DNA of 64,000 nucleotides from Sphingobacterium alimentarium (GCF_004342685.1 NZ_SMBZ01000017.1:1-64000), one strand, 5' to 3'; shown: positions 25,509-35,560, counted from the first letter of the stretch. Notes: generated by a model from the letters alone, not told the origin. Numbers and translations are program-made.

Positions 25509-26978
25509 TTACTTCTTCTCTATTGTATTAGAAGCTTTACTTTCTACATGATCCACATTCACTGCCGTCACACAATAGTACCCATTTTTGGATACGGTGA
25601 GTTTATTTGAAGTCGTCACTCCTACTAATTCTCCCTCCGCTTTTAGGTTACTAAAGTAGTAAACAGCAAAGCGAATATTAGATCCAGAACCTGTCCAGCT
25701 CAATTCACTTCCACTTAATGAAAGATTACTCGGAACAGCAGGAGCAGATGCTACAGCACGACCTGCGAATGGCATAAGCACATCTTTAGCATACAGTTCA
25801 GCAAGCTTGTCTGTGATACCAATCCGGTTTGCCAAAATATCCCGAGCCGAATAAATTGCTGAACCTACTGTAAAACGGTTATTGCGTACTAAATCGAACT
25901 GGTTAACTAGCTCTTGCACGGATTGAAATTTAGCTCCTCCATCGGCAGCACCGAATTTGTAGTATCCATGTCCGATAACGACTTGTGCTTTTCCTCTAAA
26001 TTGTGTCCAGTCAGCAAGATTGCGTTCGAATGGATTAGACGAATTACCAATTTCTTGATACAATTGTGGAATCAAAATATCTACCCAGCCTGACGAAGTC
26101 CACTTCGGTAGATCGGCGTATAAGGTATTGTAATTGTAAGCGCGGCTTGCCGCAGGTGAAATCGAGAAGACGACTTCTTGTTTATGTGTTTTAATGGTAG
26201 TGTGAATCAACTCAATAGCCTTGTCTACATTATCCCTTCTCCACGCATTTTTGTCGGTGAATGATCCTTTCAGTCTATTGAAATCATCATCATCAGACTT
26301 CATCGATCCTGCACTGCTAGGATCTGGATAGAAATAATCATCGAGATGCAGGCCATCGACATTGTATTTTGTAATGATATCTTTTACGATATCTGCCAAT
26401 CGCTGTCTTACCTCTGGCAATGCCGGGTTGTATATCTGAATCTTCTCATGATCTACCACCCAACTTGGCGATACTGAACTATGCAAAGCTGGATAAGCTG
26501 TTGCAGCACTAGCACGTGTAGCAATACGATAAGGATTGATCCAAGCATGGAATTCTATGCCACGTGCATGCGCTTCATCCAGCATAAATCGAAGGACATC
26601 GTATCCTGGATTCTTGCCTCGTGTGCCTGTAATATTTGCACTCCATGGCTCATAAGGTGAGTCATAAAAAGCATCACCCATCCCGCGAACCTGTACAAAG
26701 ACTGTATTAAATTTAAGTTGCTTCAAGCGATCCAATAAGTCTGTATATTGTTTCTTTTGAGCAGCTACTTCACGCGAAGTGGGCCAGTCTATGCTCCATA
26801 CCGTAGCGATCCATGCAGCGCGCATTTCCTTCTTTGGAAATATTAATTCGGTAGCTGGAGGATTGGGATTAGGGTTTGGATCTGGATCCGTGCCTGGACC
26901 AACAGTATCCTTGCTACAAGAGTTGAGCAGTAATGCAAATGAAAGAAGCATAACGGCATAAAATGGTATCCTTTTCAT
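25509..26978 (-). CDS. GHL10 family glycosyl hydrolase-like lipoprotein (DigH/YngK type)
   Basis: Lipoprotein glycosidase. The ATG at 26978 gives MKRIPFYAVMLLSFALLLNS followed by the lipobox Cys; the upstream 11-codon extension has no signal character. A Pro/Asn/Asp-rich linker follows. The TIM-barrel GHL10 domain runs from about 45 to 385: EMRAAWIATVWSIDWP, FVQVRGMGDAFYDSPYEPWS, FHAWINPYRIA, GLHLDDYFYPDP (the acidic LDDYFYP segment is the probable active site), VVFSISPAA and DILIPQLYQE. A C-terminal FN3-like domain follows. E. coli DigH of this family cleaves denuded peptidoglycan glycan, which fits NamZ and MurQ in the same locus. Confidence 0.9.
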   Translation of the reverse strand: MKRIPFYAVMLLSFALLLNSCSKDTVGPGTDPDPNPNPNPPATELIFPKKEMRAAWIATVWSIDWPTSREVAAQKKQYTDLLDRLKQLKFNTVFVQVRGMGDAFYDSPYEPWSANITGTRGKNPGYDVLRFMLDEAHARGIEFHAWINPYRIATRASAATAYPALHSSVSPSWVVDHEKIQIYNPALPEVRQRLADIVKDIITKYNVDGLHLDDYFYPDPSSAGSMKSDDDDFNRLKGSFTDKNAWRRDNVDKAIELIHTTIKTHKQEVVFSISPAASRAYNYNTLYADLPKWTSSGWVDILIPQLYQEIGNSSNPFERNLADWTQFRGKAQVVIGHGYYKFGAADGGAKFQSVQELVNQFDLVRNNRFTVGSAIYSARDILANRIGITDKLAELYAKDVLMPFAGRAVASAPAVPSNLSLSGSELSWTGSGSNIRFAVYYFSNLKAEGELVGVTTSNKLTVSKNGYYCVTAVNVDHVESKASNTIEKK

Positions 26979-27003
26979 CGTAATTAATTTATAATGGTTA
27001 AAA

Positions 27004-27046
27004 AAGGACATCTAAGCTTATCTGGGAATAAGGGTTCGATGTCCTT
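27004..27046 (-). terminator. Terminator/attenuator between the DUF4623 gene and GHL10
   Basis: AAGGACATC and GATGTCCTT form the outer stem, with an inner CTTAT/ATAAG stem. On the minus strand the stem is followed by TTTT. Confidence 0.7.
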
Positions 27047-27077
27047 CAGTTATTTATTTTTTATTGAAATCTGATCA

Positions 27078-28517
27078 TTAATCTTCAGCAACTCCACGGC
27101 CAAACTCAATAACAGCGAATCCGCCTTGAGTAGTAGCTCCGTAGATGAGTAACTTCTCATCTTTACCTGTGGCATCTTTCTCAATATAGTATCCCGCTTG
27201 GGTACCAGGAGAGCCACTTAATGCTGTAACAAGATTGTAAGAAAATTCGTGAGGCGCAACTTTTCCATTCTCCGCTGTTTGTTCTAATGCTGTTAGCGCG
27301 TCTACTATATTCTCTCCGCTAGTAATATTATACATGTATAAAGTTGCTCCAGAAGTTGCTGAATTTCTAGGCACAGTGATTCCTAACATGTAACGATGAC
27401 CATTGAAAGTGAATATTTTCACGTCAGAAAAACTTCCTGGCAATGAACCTGCTTTCACAGTATATGATATTGACCCTGCATTGTTTACTAACGATAATGG
27501 TTGAGAGTGTCCCGAAAGAATATAAGACTCCGTCGTACCAATTTGAGAGAAGTGTCCCCATTGCTCATAATTGATACGAGGTGCTAATACTGTCGGTTCT
27601 GAGCCAGTCTTAAAGTTCTCGATTTTAATACGGATAATCTTTCCAGTAGCTGACATGAAGAAAGCATAACCATTACCATTTTTATCCAAATTGATAGAGA
27701 AGGTATCGCCATGACGAGGACCTGCATCTGCTAATGTAGCAACATTTATGTCGATAACTACATCAGGTGTTTGCGACGGCGATGCCCAGTGATAAATCTT
27801 CAATGGCGATGCTGCTCCACCCGAAAGATTAGCAATATAGCTATGACCGTGTACTTGAGCGCCCATATTGATGGTAAGTGTACCACCTATTACGCCTGTC
27901 ATATTCAATGGAATAGGTGTTGTAACATTATTTTTGAGTTTTTCAACTTCCAATAAGTGAGGACCTAAACCCCCTCTTTCTATTACCAACACGTGCTTAC
28001 CATCAAATCCTGATCCACGCGTGTTAGCTGTGACAAAGGATGGATAGATATCATTGCCTAAATCATTTTTAGAGAAATCATATACCGCTGGCGCATCAAA
28101 GTTAGCGCCATAAATAGGTACTTTGAATCGAATGACTGCTCTATACTCCTTGAATCTTGGCAAGTTTGTCACCTTTAGATAAATGTCCGTTTGTGTCTTT
28201 CCACTTTCGTAAGGAATTGCCACTACGTCTTTCTCTAATTGTGCACCTTCTGAAGTGATCGCTTCGAATTTAATATTGGAGAAATCAGACAATGTATCCA
28301 AACGAGGGAATGTAATTGTCTTTGTATTTTCATCGATATTTCCTTCCAACACTTCTGTACCACTCGCACCTGCATTCACAATCTTAATGGACTTGAGATC
28401 CGTGAATTTATCCGATTCTATATTGCCCGGAAAATCTTCCGAACAAGACACCATAGTTGCCATCCCTACTAATCCTAGGAAAAACTGACCTATAGTTCTT
28501 TTTAATTTCATATTCAT
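27078..28517 (-). CDS. DUF4623-like surface lipoprotein, candidate glycan-binding protein
   Basis: 479 aa with a lipoprotein signal (lipobox Cys in MATMVSCSEDFPG). The N-terminal region (about 35-140) is an Ig-like DUF5018-type domain (LKSIKIVNAGASGTEVLEG). The larger C-terminal part resembles DUF4623: VLVIERGGLGPHLLEVEKL, YIANLSGGA, GHRYMLGITVPRN and a late AGYYIEKDATGKDEKLLIYG, with a repeated-strand, propeller-like character. It follows susD2 by 26 bp without a hairpin, the usual position of a surface glycan-binding protein in a PUL. That role is inferred from position; the family function is unknown. Confidence 0.7.
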   Translation of the reverse strand: MNMKLKRTIGQFFLGLVGMATMVSCSEDFPGNIESDKFTDLKSIKIVNAGASGTEVLEGNIDENTKTITFPRLDTLSDFSNIKFEAITSEGAQLEKDVVAIPYESGKTQTDIYLKVTNLPRFKEYRAVIRFKVPIYGANFDAPAVYDFSKNDLGNDIYPSFVTANTRGSGFDGKHVLVIERGGLGPHLLEVEKLKNNVTTPIPLNMTGVIGGTLTINMGAQVHGHSYIANLSGGAASPLKIYHWASPSQTPDVVIDINVATLADAGPRHGDTFSINLDKNGNGYAFFMSATGKIIRIKIENFKTGSEPTVLAPRINYEQWGHFSQIGTTESYILSGHSQPLSLVNNAGSISYTVKAGSLPGSFSDVKIFTFNGHRYMLGITVPRNSATSGATLYMYNITSGENIVDALTALEQTAENGKVAPHEFSYNLVTALSGSPGTQAGYYIEKDATGKDEKLLIYGATTQGGFAVIEFGRGVAED

Positions 28518-28543
28518 ATTTATAATCTATTATAAATTCAAAA

Positions 28544-30343
28544 TTAGTTTTGAGGCCAGCCCTCAGTTTGACTTAATACGTAGCCTTGAGCTGCATATTC
28601 GTTGATTTGGTTTCTTCCTATAGGAGATAAATAAGGGTTTACATTACCTAAACCAAGGAACTGTTGTCTACCTCTATTCAACCCATAACGATAGAATCCT
28701 ACCATTTTGGCTTTGCTATCTGCGTCCTCTGGATTATAAACCTCTACTTGACCATTTAATTTCACTACCGAAATGCCTGATTTAATCTCTCCTGGCAATT
28801 GTTGCGGGAAGTCTACCCAGCCACCAGCTAATAAATCTGGATTAGCATCAGTATCCATGTATGAAAGTTTAGACCATCTCTTCAAATCTTCTATTCTAGA
28901 GTACTCAAAAGTCATCTCCATACGACGTTCACGACGGATTTCCCAAATCAATGGCGTAACTGTCACATCTCTCTCAGGATCAACCGGCAGCGTACCTAAT
29001 GACATAGCTGCTGTCTGCTTAACTCCACGAGCCACCGCTTCAGCTGCTAAAGGTCTCTTTCTAATTTGATTAATCGAACGATCGATATCAGCTTGTGTCA
29101 CCGCTGGGTTGCCCAAAGTTGCCAATTCAGCTTTAGCTTCAATCCAGTTTAGCAACACTTCCGCATAACGTAATACAGGCGCATCTGTTGTATTGTTAGC
29201 TCCCGTATAAGGCGTTCCTGCAGCCTCGCCAGCTGCCACTCTAGCTTCTACATCACGTGGCAAAAACTTCGTAATATATAAGAATGAACCTCTATTTCTA
29301 GGTGTTGGATTAATGTGGAAACTAGCCTCTAAGCGAGAATCTCTCGACTTGAATAATTCTGATGTTTTAAATTCATCGGAACCTTCAACATCTGAATTTT
29401 GCCATACATTGCCATCTACACAGATAAATGATTTTAATAAATCCGCAGAAGGTCCGTAAGTAACATTATCAGCCAAGTTATGTGTAGATAGTAATGCATG
29501 TTTCACATTAATTGCCTCATCATACTGTCTGTACATAATCATGTCTTTGTTACCTTTCAGGTCTTCAGACGTAAATTGAGATCTATAATCGGTCGCAATA
29601 GCATATTTATTGCTATTGATAACGAAATCACCTGCTTGCTGCGCTAATTCGAAGAATTTCTTCGCGCGCTCATTATTTTTATAATAATATTTCTGCCATG
29701 ATCCCTCCGTCAATGCAATACGAGAAATGAATCCTGCAACGACATAACGGTTTACTGATTGTACACCATCACTAAGTCTCACATTTTCGAAAGCAAATTT
29801 CAAATCATCGTATACGGCATCCATAACCTCATTACGAGGCGTACGATCTTTGTACAATGTAGCGTAATCTGTATCAGATACAGGTTTATCGTAATATGGT
29901 ACATCACCGTAAGCAGTCACTAAATCGGCATAGCGCATCGCTCTAAAAAACTTTCCAATACCCATCCAGTGGTTATACGCTTCAGGAGTCAATATCGAAG
30001 CCATTCTATTCTCTACACGATCCAACATGATATTAATCGAACGGATATTTGTGTAGCTCCAAATTGCACTATTCGGCACAGCTAGTGTGAACTCTCCTTG
30101 ATTTCCTTGACGCACTACATCATCACTGAAAGTTAATAGATAAGAACTTCCTAAAGAGAAACCTGATCCATATCCTTCAAAGAAATCTGTATAATATTTA
30201 TTTGCATATAGACGAACATTCTCTTCCGTAGTCCAAGCATTATCGTCATTTGCTGATGTAAGCTGAGGTCTATCTAGAAACTTCTCACAGCTGGAAAACA
30301 TCAATGCCGCTGTTAAAAGGGCTATGCTATATTTAATTTTCAT
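28544..30343 (-). CDS. SusD/RagB family glycan-binding lipoprotein (SusD2)
   Basis: Outer-membrane lipoprotein partner of SusC2; lipobox in LMFSSCEKFLDRP. Diagnostic segments are FFRAMRYADLVTAYGDVPYY, PRNEVMDAVYDDLKF and IWEIRRERRMEMTFEY. 599 aa. It starts 19 bp after susC2. It is similar along its whole length to SusD1 (18069), including the same order of SPI-lipobox, RTPRNEVMDAVYDD/RDPRGEVMDKVYDD and C-terminal SQT(E/T)GW residues, so one arose from the other by duplication. Confidence 0.95.
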   Translation of the reverse strand: MKIKYSIALLTAALMFSSCEKFLDRPQLTSANDDNAWTTEENVRLYANKYYTDFFEGYGSGFSLGSSYLLTFSDDVVRQGNQGEFTLAVPNSAIWSYTNIRSINIMLDRVENRMASILTPEAYNHWMGIGKFFRAMRYADLVTAYGDVPYYDKPVSDTDYATLYKDRTPRNEVMDAVYDDLKFAFENVRLSDGVQSVNRYVVAGFISRIALTEGSWQKYYYKNNERAKKFFELAQQAGDFVINSNKYAIATDYRSQFTSEDLKGNKDMIMYRQYDEAINVKHALLSTHNLADNVTYGPSADLLKSFICVDGNVWQNSDVEGSDEFKTSELFKSRDSRLEASFHINPTPRNRGSFLYITKFLPRDVEARVAAGEAAGTPYTGANNTTDAPVLRYAEVLLNWIEAKAELATLGNPAVTQADIDRSINQIRKRPLAAEAVARGVKQTAAMSLGTLPVDPERDVTVTPLIWEIRRERRMEMTFEYSRIEDLKRWSKLSYMDTDANPDLLAGGWVDFPQQLPGEIKSGISVVKLNGQVEVYNPEDADSKAKMVGFYRYGLNRGRQQFLGLGNVNPYLSPIGRNQINEYAAQGYVLSQTEGWPQN

Positions 30344-30362
30344 AATTTTTTCCTACTTTAAA

Positions 30363-33300
30363 TTATAACCCAATTTGAATACCTAAGGAAGCAGATTTGA
30401 ATGATGGGTTACCTGTACCCGTTCTGCCCAAGTTGTAATTTCCACTTGTTAAGTTACCACCATTACCAGAAATCGTTTCTGGATCGATTGGTAAACCTCT
30501 CAAATTATCAAACAAGAAGAAGTTCTCTAATGACACATAGATACGTGCATTTTTCAAATTCATACGGCTCAATACATTTGGCTGTAAAGCGTATCCAAAA
30601 GTGATATTTTTGATTTTGAAATAAGACATGTCTAACAAATAACGTGTCTGAGGAACCATAGTTTGGCCCGTAGCTTCACCATTTAAGTTCCAAGCACGTG
30701 GGTAGAATGCATCCGTACGGTCTTTTTTCCAGAAATCACCTGCGATAGCCTGAGGCATAGCACCGTCTTTCACGTGGAAACCAGGAATTGCTAACTGACC
30801 AGCACCCCAAATTTCACGTTTACCAACACCTTGCATGAAAACAGACATATCAAAACCTTTGTAATCAGCTCCTAAACGGAAGCCATACTCGTAGCGTGGT
30901 GTAGTGTTACCAATTACCACTCTATCACCTGGATCGCCATTTGTGTTACGGCCATTCGTGATGTATCCGTCACCATTTACATCCACAAACTTCACATCAC
31001 CTGGAGAGATATATCCCCATGCAACTGTTCCTGTTTGGAACTGTGTTTGATATACTGGATTATCACCAGCAAGCATATTTGTCTGTCTAGCATTTCCTTC
31101 ATGAATGATAGTAGTTACTTTATGGTTACCATTATCATCGTATACGAAATCATCGGCTTGATATAAACGATCTGTTACATAACCATAGATATCGCCATAA
31201 CGACGTCCTGTAGAATACGCGTTGCTTAATAAACGATCATCCCAACGTGTATTCCAATCTGCACCTTTAGTAATTACAGAGATAGCATCCGCCAAGTTGG
31301 CATTCGCTGTCAGACGCAAACCATTGCCAAAACGGTGAGAGTAATCCAAGTTAACTTCCCAACCTCTTGTACGCAAAGCACCAAAGTTTCCTTGTGGAGC
31401 TGAAGTTCCAAATGTTGCTGGCAAGGATTCTCCTGGGATAATCATACTATTGGTTTTGCGTTGGAAGTATTCAAATACAACGCCCAATTTATTGAAGAAT
31501 CGTAAGTCAGCACCTACATTCGTGTGCTCAATCTCTTGCCATGAAATTGCTGTAGATACAGCACCCGGCGTACCTAATTGGAAGAATTGCTGACCAGAAC
31601 CATTTAACCAGTTATTTTTAGTGATACCCATAGTAGGCACATAAAGTGCATTACCTACAGACTGGTCACCAATATTACCCCATGAACCACGGATTTTGGC
31701 AAAGCTCAATACATCCGTAATTCCTTCCATGAAGTTCTCACTTGTCATTACCCATCCCGCAGATACCGAAGGATACCATCTCCACTTCAAGTGTGAAGGG
31801 AATTTGGAAGTACCATCGTATCTCAAGTTACCTTCTACTAAGTATTTACCTTTGTAAGCGTAGTTAGCACGACCAAAGAAACCTACTTGCGAATCCCAGT
31901 TTGCATCTGCACCGTTAGTCTCAAGACCTGTAGCGAAGTTGAACTGTGGATTTTCCTCATTAATCAAGTTGGTACGTCTTGCCCAGTGGCTGTTCCAATC
32001 ATATGCCACTAAGTTTGTACCCACCATCAACTTCATCTCATGATCATTATTGAATGTTCTGTTGAAAGTTGAGAAAGCATTGAAAGTATGTCTTTTTGAT
32101 AACAACGACTGCTTATAGATATTAGATTGCTCTTTTGTAATATACGTCTCAACAGGAAAACGGTAAGCAGGAATACCACCATTGTCTGTTGGAACACCAT
32201 TTTCATCTACATATACTTGGCTACCATTTTCGTTCCATGCAACAGGTGCATACCAGTGCCATGCACCTCTAAACGAGGGCATAGAAGTATTGTTTGAATT
32301 GTTTTGTGTACTAAATGCATAGTCAGCATTCAAATCCCAACCATCTAGGATATTAATCGTAGTACCCAAGTTTAAGTTAGTATATCTATCGATTTTGCGT
32401 GCTGTATGCGCATTTTTTGTATCAAAATAAGGATCTCTGACATCTGTACCATGCTCCTGCGCGCCTATAGGGAATATTCTTGACCAACGGTAAAGGTATA
32501 ACCATGGATCTGAAGTGAATCCTGTAGCCGAGTTAGGGTAACGTTTTGTACCATTGCTATACATCGCACCACCACGGATTGTTATAGCATCATTAACTTT
32601 GGTTGATAAATTCAACGTACCATTATAACGCGTGAAATCATCATGTTGCGCAGGCTTCATCATACCTTGCTGACCTAAGAAACCAGCGCTTAGATTGTAA
32701 GTTGTATTACCTGATTTACCATTTAAACCTAAGTTGTGTAAATGAGAGAACGCATTGTCTTTGATCATTACCGAAGCTGGATCATAAATTCTTAATCCAA
32801 ACTTATCAGTACCGTCAAAATACCAGTCACGTCCATAAACTACTGGATCGTGATCGCCAATGACACCACCGTATTTTTGTTGCCATTCGCGTATACGCTC
32901 TAAACTCTCACGATTCACACGCCAAAACCCCCCCGCTGGACCAGCTTGTTGCTGATTTTCATGCGCTTCAAGTGTATATTCTAGACCATCAATACCTGCA
33001 ATTTCAATAGGTTTAAATGGCGACTGCAACGATAAGTTGTTCGAGTATGTCACATTATGAGAATCTGTTTTAGATCCTTTTTTAGTTGTGATTAAGATTA
33101 CACCAAATGCTGCTTTAGAACCATAGATCGAAGATGATGCCGCATCCTTCAATACCGAAATGTTTTCGATATCATTAGGATTTACCATATTGATACTTGG
33201 CACTTCCACGTTATCCACCAAGATCAAAGGATTACTTGAACCTTGAATAGATGCAATTTGACCACGTATTTTCATTACAGGATCTGACCCAACCTCTCCA

Positions 33301-33818
33301 CTAGGGATCACAATAGATAGACCTGGTATTGTACCTTGCATACCACGACCAGCATCTGGGATAGGCCTACTGCCCATCACTTCCTGAACATTGATTGATG
33401 ATACTGCACCTGTTAAGTGCTCTTTCTTTTGCGTTCCATAACCTACCACAACGACTTCTTCCAAAGAGTTGTCTTCTTCTTCAAGAGTTACGTTAATGGT
33501 ATTTGATGTCACTTTCACTTCTTTTGCAGCATATCCGATGCTAGAAAAACGTAAAGTAGCGCCAAGGGGTGCATTGATTCTAAACTTACCACCCGCATCT
33601 GTGATTGTAGACCCTGGTACACCTACCACTGATACAGTCACTCCTCCTATCGGACCACTAGAGTCCGACACTGTACCTTGTACAGTATTTTGCATCAACC
33701 TACTGTTAGAATAGGCTGTGGCAGCGTGTAGATTTGAAGCGTTCGCAACTTTAGCTGTTGAAGCCTCCGCCGACACAGCTAAACCCAACGCAATAGAGAA
33801 TAGTAATGTGTTTCTCAT
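30363..33818 (-). CDS. SusC/RagA family TonB-dependent transporter (SusC2)
   Basis: Outer-membrane importer, 1151 aa. Order: signal sequence, regulatory domain (QNTVQGTVSDSSGPIGGVTV), TonB box LEEVVVVGYGTQKKE, plug (IPSGEVGSDPVMKIRGQ; LKDAASSSIYGSKAAFGVIL), barrel, C-terminal SASLGIQIGL. No STN domain. It is a close paralogue of SusC1, sharing plug motifs and the C-terminal RIYVSLENFFLFDNLRGLPI pattern. With SusD2 and the DUF4623 protein it makes the core surface complex behind NamZ. Confidence 0.96.
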   Translation of the reverse strand: MRNTLLFSIALGLAVSAEASTAKVANASNLHAATAYSNSRLMQNTVQGTVSDSSGPIGGVTVSVVGVPGSTITDAGGKFRINAPLGATLRFSSIGYAAKEVKVTSNTINVTLEEEDNSLEEVVVVGYGTQKKEHLTGAVSSINVQEVMGSRPIPDAGRGMQGTIPGLSIVIPSGEVGSDPVMKIRGQIASIQGSSNPLILVDNVEVPSINMVNPNDIENISVLKDAASSSIYGSKAAFGVILITTKKGSKTDSHNVTYSNNLSLQSPFKPIEIAGIDGLEYTLEAHENQQQAGPAGGFWRVNRESLERIREWQQKYGGVIGDHDPVVYGRDWYFDGTDKFGLRIYDPASVMIKDNAFSHLHNLGLNGKSGNTTYNLSAGFLGQQGMMKPAQHDDFTRYNGTLNLSTKVNDAITIRGGAMYSNGTKRYPNSATGFTSDPWLYLYRWSRIFPIGAQEHGTDVRDPYFDTKNAHTARKIDRYTNLNLGTTINILDGWDLNADYAFSTQNNSNNTSMPSFRGAWHWYAPVAWNENGSQVYVDENGVPTDNGGIPAYRFPVETYITKEQSNIYKQSLLSKRHTFNAFSTFNRTFNNDHEMKLMVGTNLVAYDWNSHWARRTNLINEENPQFNFATGLETNGADANWDSQVGFFGRANYAYKGKYLVEGNLRYDGTSKFPSHLKWRWYPSVSAGWVMTSENFMEGITDVLSFAKIRGSWGNIGDQSVGNALYVPTMGITKNNWLNGSGQQFFQLGTPGAVSTAISWQEIEHTNVGADLRFFNKLGVVFEYFQRKTNSMIIPGESLPATFGTSAPQGNFGALRTRGWEVNLDYSHRFGNGLRLTANANLADAISVITKGADWNTRWDDRLLSNAYSTGRRYGDIYGYVTDRLYQADDFVYDDNGNHKVTTIIHEGNARQTNMLAGDNPVYQTQFQTGTVAWGYISPGDVKFVDVNGDGYITNGRNTNGDPGDRVVIGNTTPRYEYGFRLGADYKGFDMSVFMQGVGKREIWGAGQLAIPGFHVKDGAMPQAIAGDFWKKDRTDAFYPRAWNLNGEATGQTMVPQTRYLLDMSYFKIKNITFGYALQPNVLSRMNLKNARIYVSLENFFLFDNLRGLPIDPETISGNGGNLTSGNYNLGRTGTGNPSFKSASLGIQIGL

Positions 33819-33853
33819 GTATAGCTAATTAAATAAATCGATTATCATAATTT

Positions 33854-33885
33854 AGAGGCCTATCTCGTCTCCAGGATAGACCTCT
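33854..33885 (-). other. Hairpin between namZ and susC2
   Basis: AGAGG-C-CTATC and GATAG-A-CCTCT form a stem with one mismatch and a 10-nt loop, 27 bp after the namZ stop. A weak T/A-rich tail follows, so it is attenuator-like rather than a strong terminator. Confidence 0.5.
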
Positions 33886-33911
33886 ACAGTTTTAGTTCTT
33901 ATTAATGCGGA

Positions 33912-35144
33912 TTACTCAAAATCCTTGTACAACAAATATTTCTTACGCATAATCTTGTAATCGGACAATTCTTTCTCCCAAGATTTACGAATTTCAGACT
34001 CTGACTTACCCGCAAGAATTTGTTTGCGTAACTCATCTGTACCAGCCAACTTATCAAAGAATTCAGCACGTGTGAAAAATTTGCTTTTATCTGGCATTTT
34101 ATTGTACATGTCAAGGACATATTTCAAGGTGAATTTCTCTTTATTTGCATCCAACCCTCTTAAATCAAGACCATACATTGTTTGCCCTTTTCCTTCAACA
34201 TGCTTTGCCATGCCTTCTTTTTCCCCTGGATTGAAAGTAAAATCACCGTACACCGGATTGTCATATCCTACTATTTGGAATGGCCAATCTGTACCTCTAC
34301 CTACCGAAATTTCGGTTCCTTCGAAAAGACATAAAGAAGCATAAAGTCGTACCGACAAATGATTAGGTAAACTTGGGGATGGAATCACAGGCAATTCGTA
34401 CATCGTTGCATGATCCCAATTTTGGACTGGAATAACCGTTAGCTTGCATTGACGGCCATTTTCAAGCCATTTCTCACCATTGATCATGTGTGCCAACTCA
34501 CCCACAGTAAGGCCGTGCACCATCGCGATCTTGTGGAAAGAAACATTCGATTTGAATTTGTCATCTTTACGAACCGGACCATCCACTTGGTCGCCACATG
34601 GATTAGGGCGATCCAATACGATTAGCTCTTTATTGTGTTTTGCACACAATTCCATTACGCGATGTAGAGAGGTGATATAAGTGTAAAAACGAGCCCCAAC
34701 ATCTTGTAAATCGAAAATCATCACATCAACCGATTGCACGATTGAATCCTGCTTTTCATTACCGCCATATAGCGTATAAAGAGGTAAACCTGTTTTTTGG
34801 TCCTTATCATTATCGACCTTCTCTCCGCGTTCAATTGTGCCTCGGAAACCATGTTCTGGAGCAAAACCAAAACGCAAATCCACGCCTTCAGCTAATAACA
34901 CATCCACTAAATGTGTTTTGTCTGCGCCAACTATAGTCGTTTGGTTACCCATTAGACCAACCTTTTTGCCCTTTAATAAAGGAAGGTAGTTGGACAATTG
35001 ATCAGCACCGGTCAAAATTCTTTCAGTAGCGGAACTGGCAACAGCGGTATCTTGCGTGTTTTTGTTTGAAGACTTGCAAAGCCCGCATGAAATCAGCATG
35101 AAAGACAAAAAGATTGATAAAATAAGAAAGGAAGTTCTAATCAT
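33912..35144 (-). CDS. namZ: Exo-beta-N-acetylmuramidase, NamZ family (DUF1343, GH171)
   Basis: Removes terminal MurNAc from the non-reducing end of peptidoglycan glycans. Lipoprotein signal (MLISCGLCKS; lipobox Cys), 410 aa. DUF1343 hallmarks: KKVGLMGNQTTIVGADKTHL, FAPEHGFRG (the Glu is the proposed catalytic residue in this family), MIFDLQDVGARFYTYITSLH, LDRPNPCGDQVDGP, MVHGLTVGELAHMIN, IPSPSLPNHLSVRLYASLCL and FEGTEISVGRGTDWPFQ. It is the first gene of the minus-strand locus. The surface or periplasmic lipoprotein location fits release of MurNAc before import. Confidence 0.93.
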   Translation of the reverse strand: MIRTSFLILSIFLSFMLISCGLCKSSNKNTQDTAVASSATERILTGADQLSNYLPLLKGKKVGLMGNQTTIVGADKTHLVDVLLAEGVDLRFGFAPEHGFRGTIERGEKVDNDKDQKTGLPLYTLYGGNEKQDSIVQSVDVMIFDLQDVGARFYTYITSLHRVMELCAKHNKELIVLDRPNPCGDQVDGPVRKDDKFKSNVSFHKIAMVHGLTVGELAHMINGEKWLENGRQCKLTVIPVQNWDHATMYELPVIPSPSLPNHLSVRLYASLCLFEGTEISVGRGTDWPFQIVGYDNPVYGDFTFNPGEKEGMAKHVEGKGQTMYGLDLRGLDANKEKFTLKYVLDMYNKMPDKSKFFTRAEFFDKLAGTDELRKQILAGKSESEIRKSWEKELSDYKIMRKKYLLYKDFE

Positions 35145-35182
35145 TATAGTTGTAGCTCTTCTAGTTAATTAATTTAGTTATT

Positions 35183-35214
35183 CAAATTTGACATTATATG
35201 GGATAAAATTACAA
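35183..35214 (-). promoter_or_regulatory. Possible namZ promoter
   Basis: On the minus strand TTG (35214-35212) is followed after 21 nt by CAAATTTG (35190-35183). This differs from TAnnTTTG only in the first base. It lies about 40 bp upstream of the namZ start. Confidence 0.4.
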
Positions 35215-35560
35215 TAAAAAACGCATAAAAAAAGCAACAAACCGCGACTTTATGCTGTTGTTTACAATATAATCATTTAAAAAACGCAACAAAACGATAC
35301 TTGCAAAAACAACTAATATTGCTTTACACAAGCTTTTATCGAATAATTTAAGGCTTAAGGATTATTTTAGGAATAAAAAAGGGGCGAAACTTAGTGTAAA
35401 ATCGACACCTTAAGGTAATTTTCGTGTTACATTTCAATATTTCGAACGAAAAACCCTGCACAATGACGCAGGTTTGATCCTCACTATCAATAGGTAGGCT
35501 TTATTTACCCCCAAAGATTGTACTCGGACCAATCACCTATCCTTAGGGGTATATAAAAAA

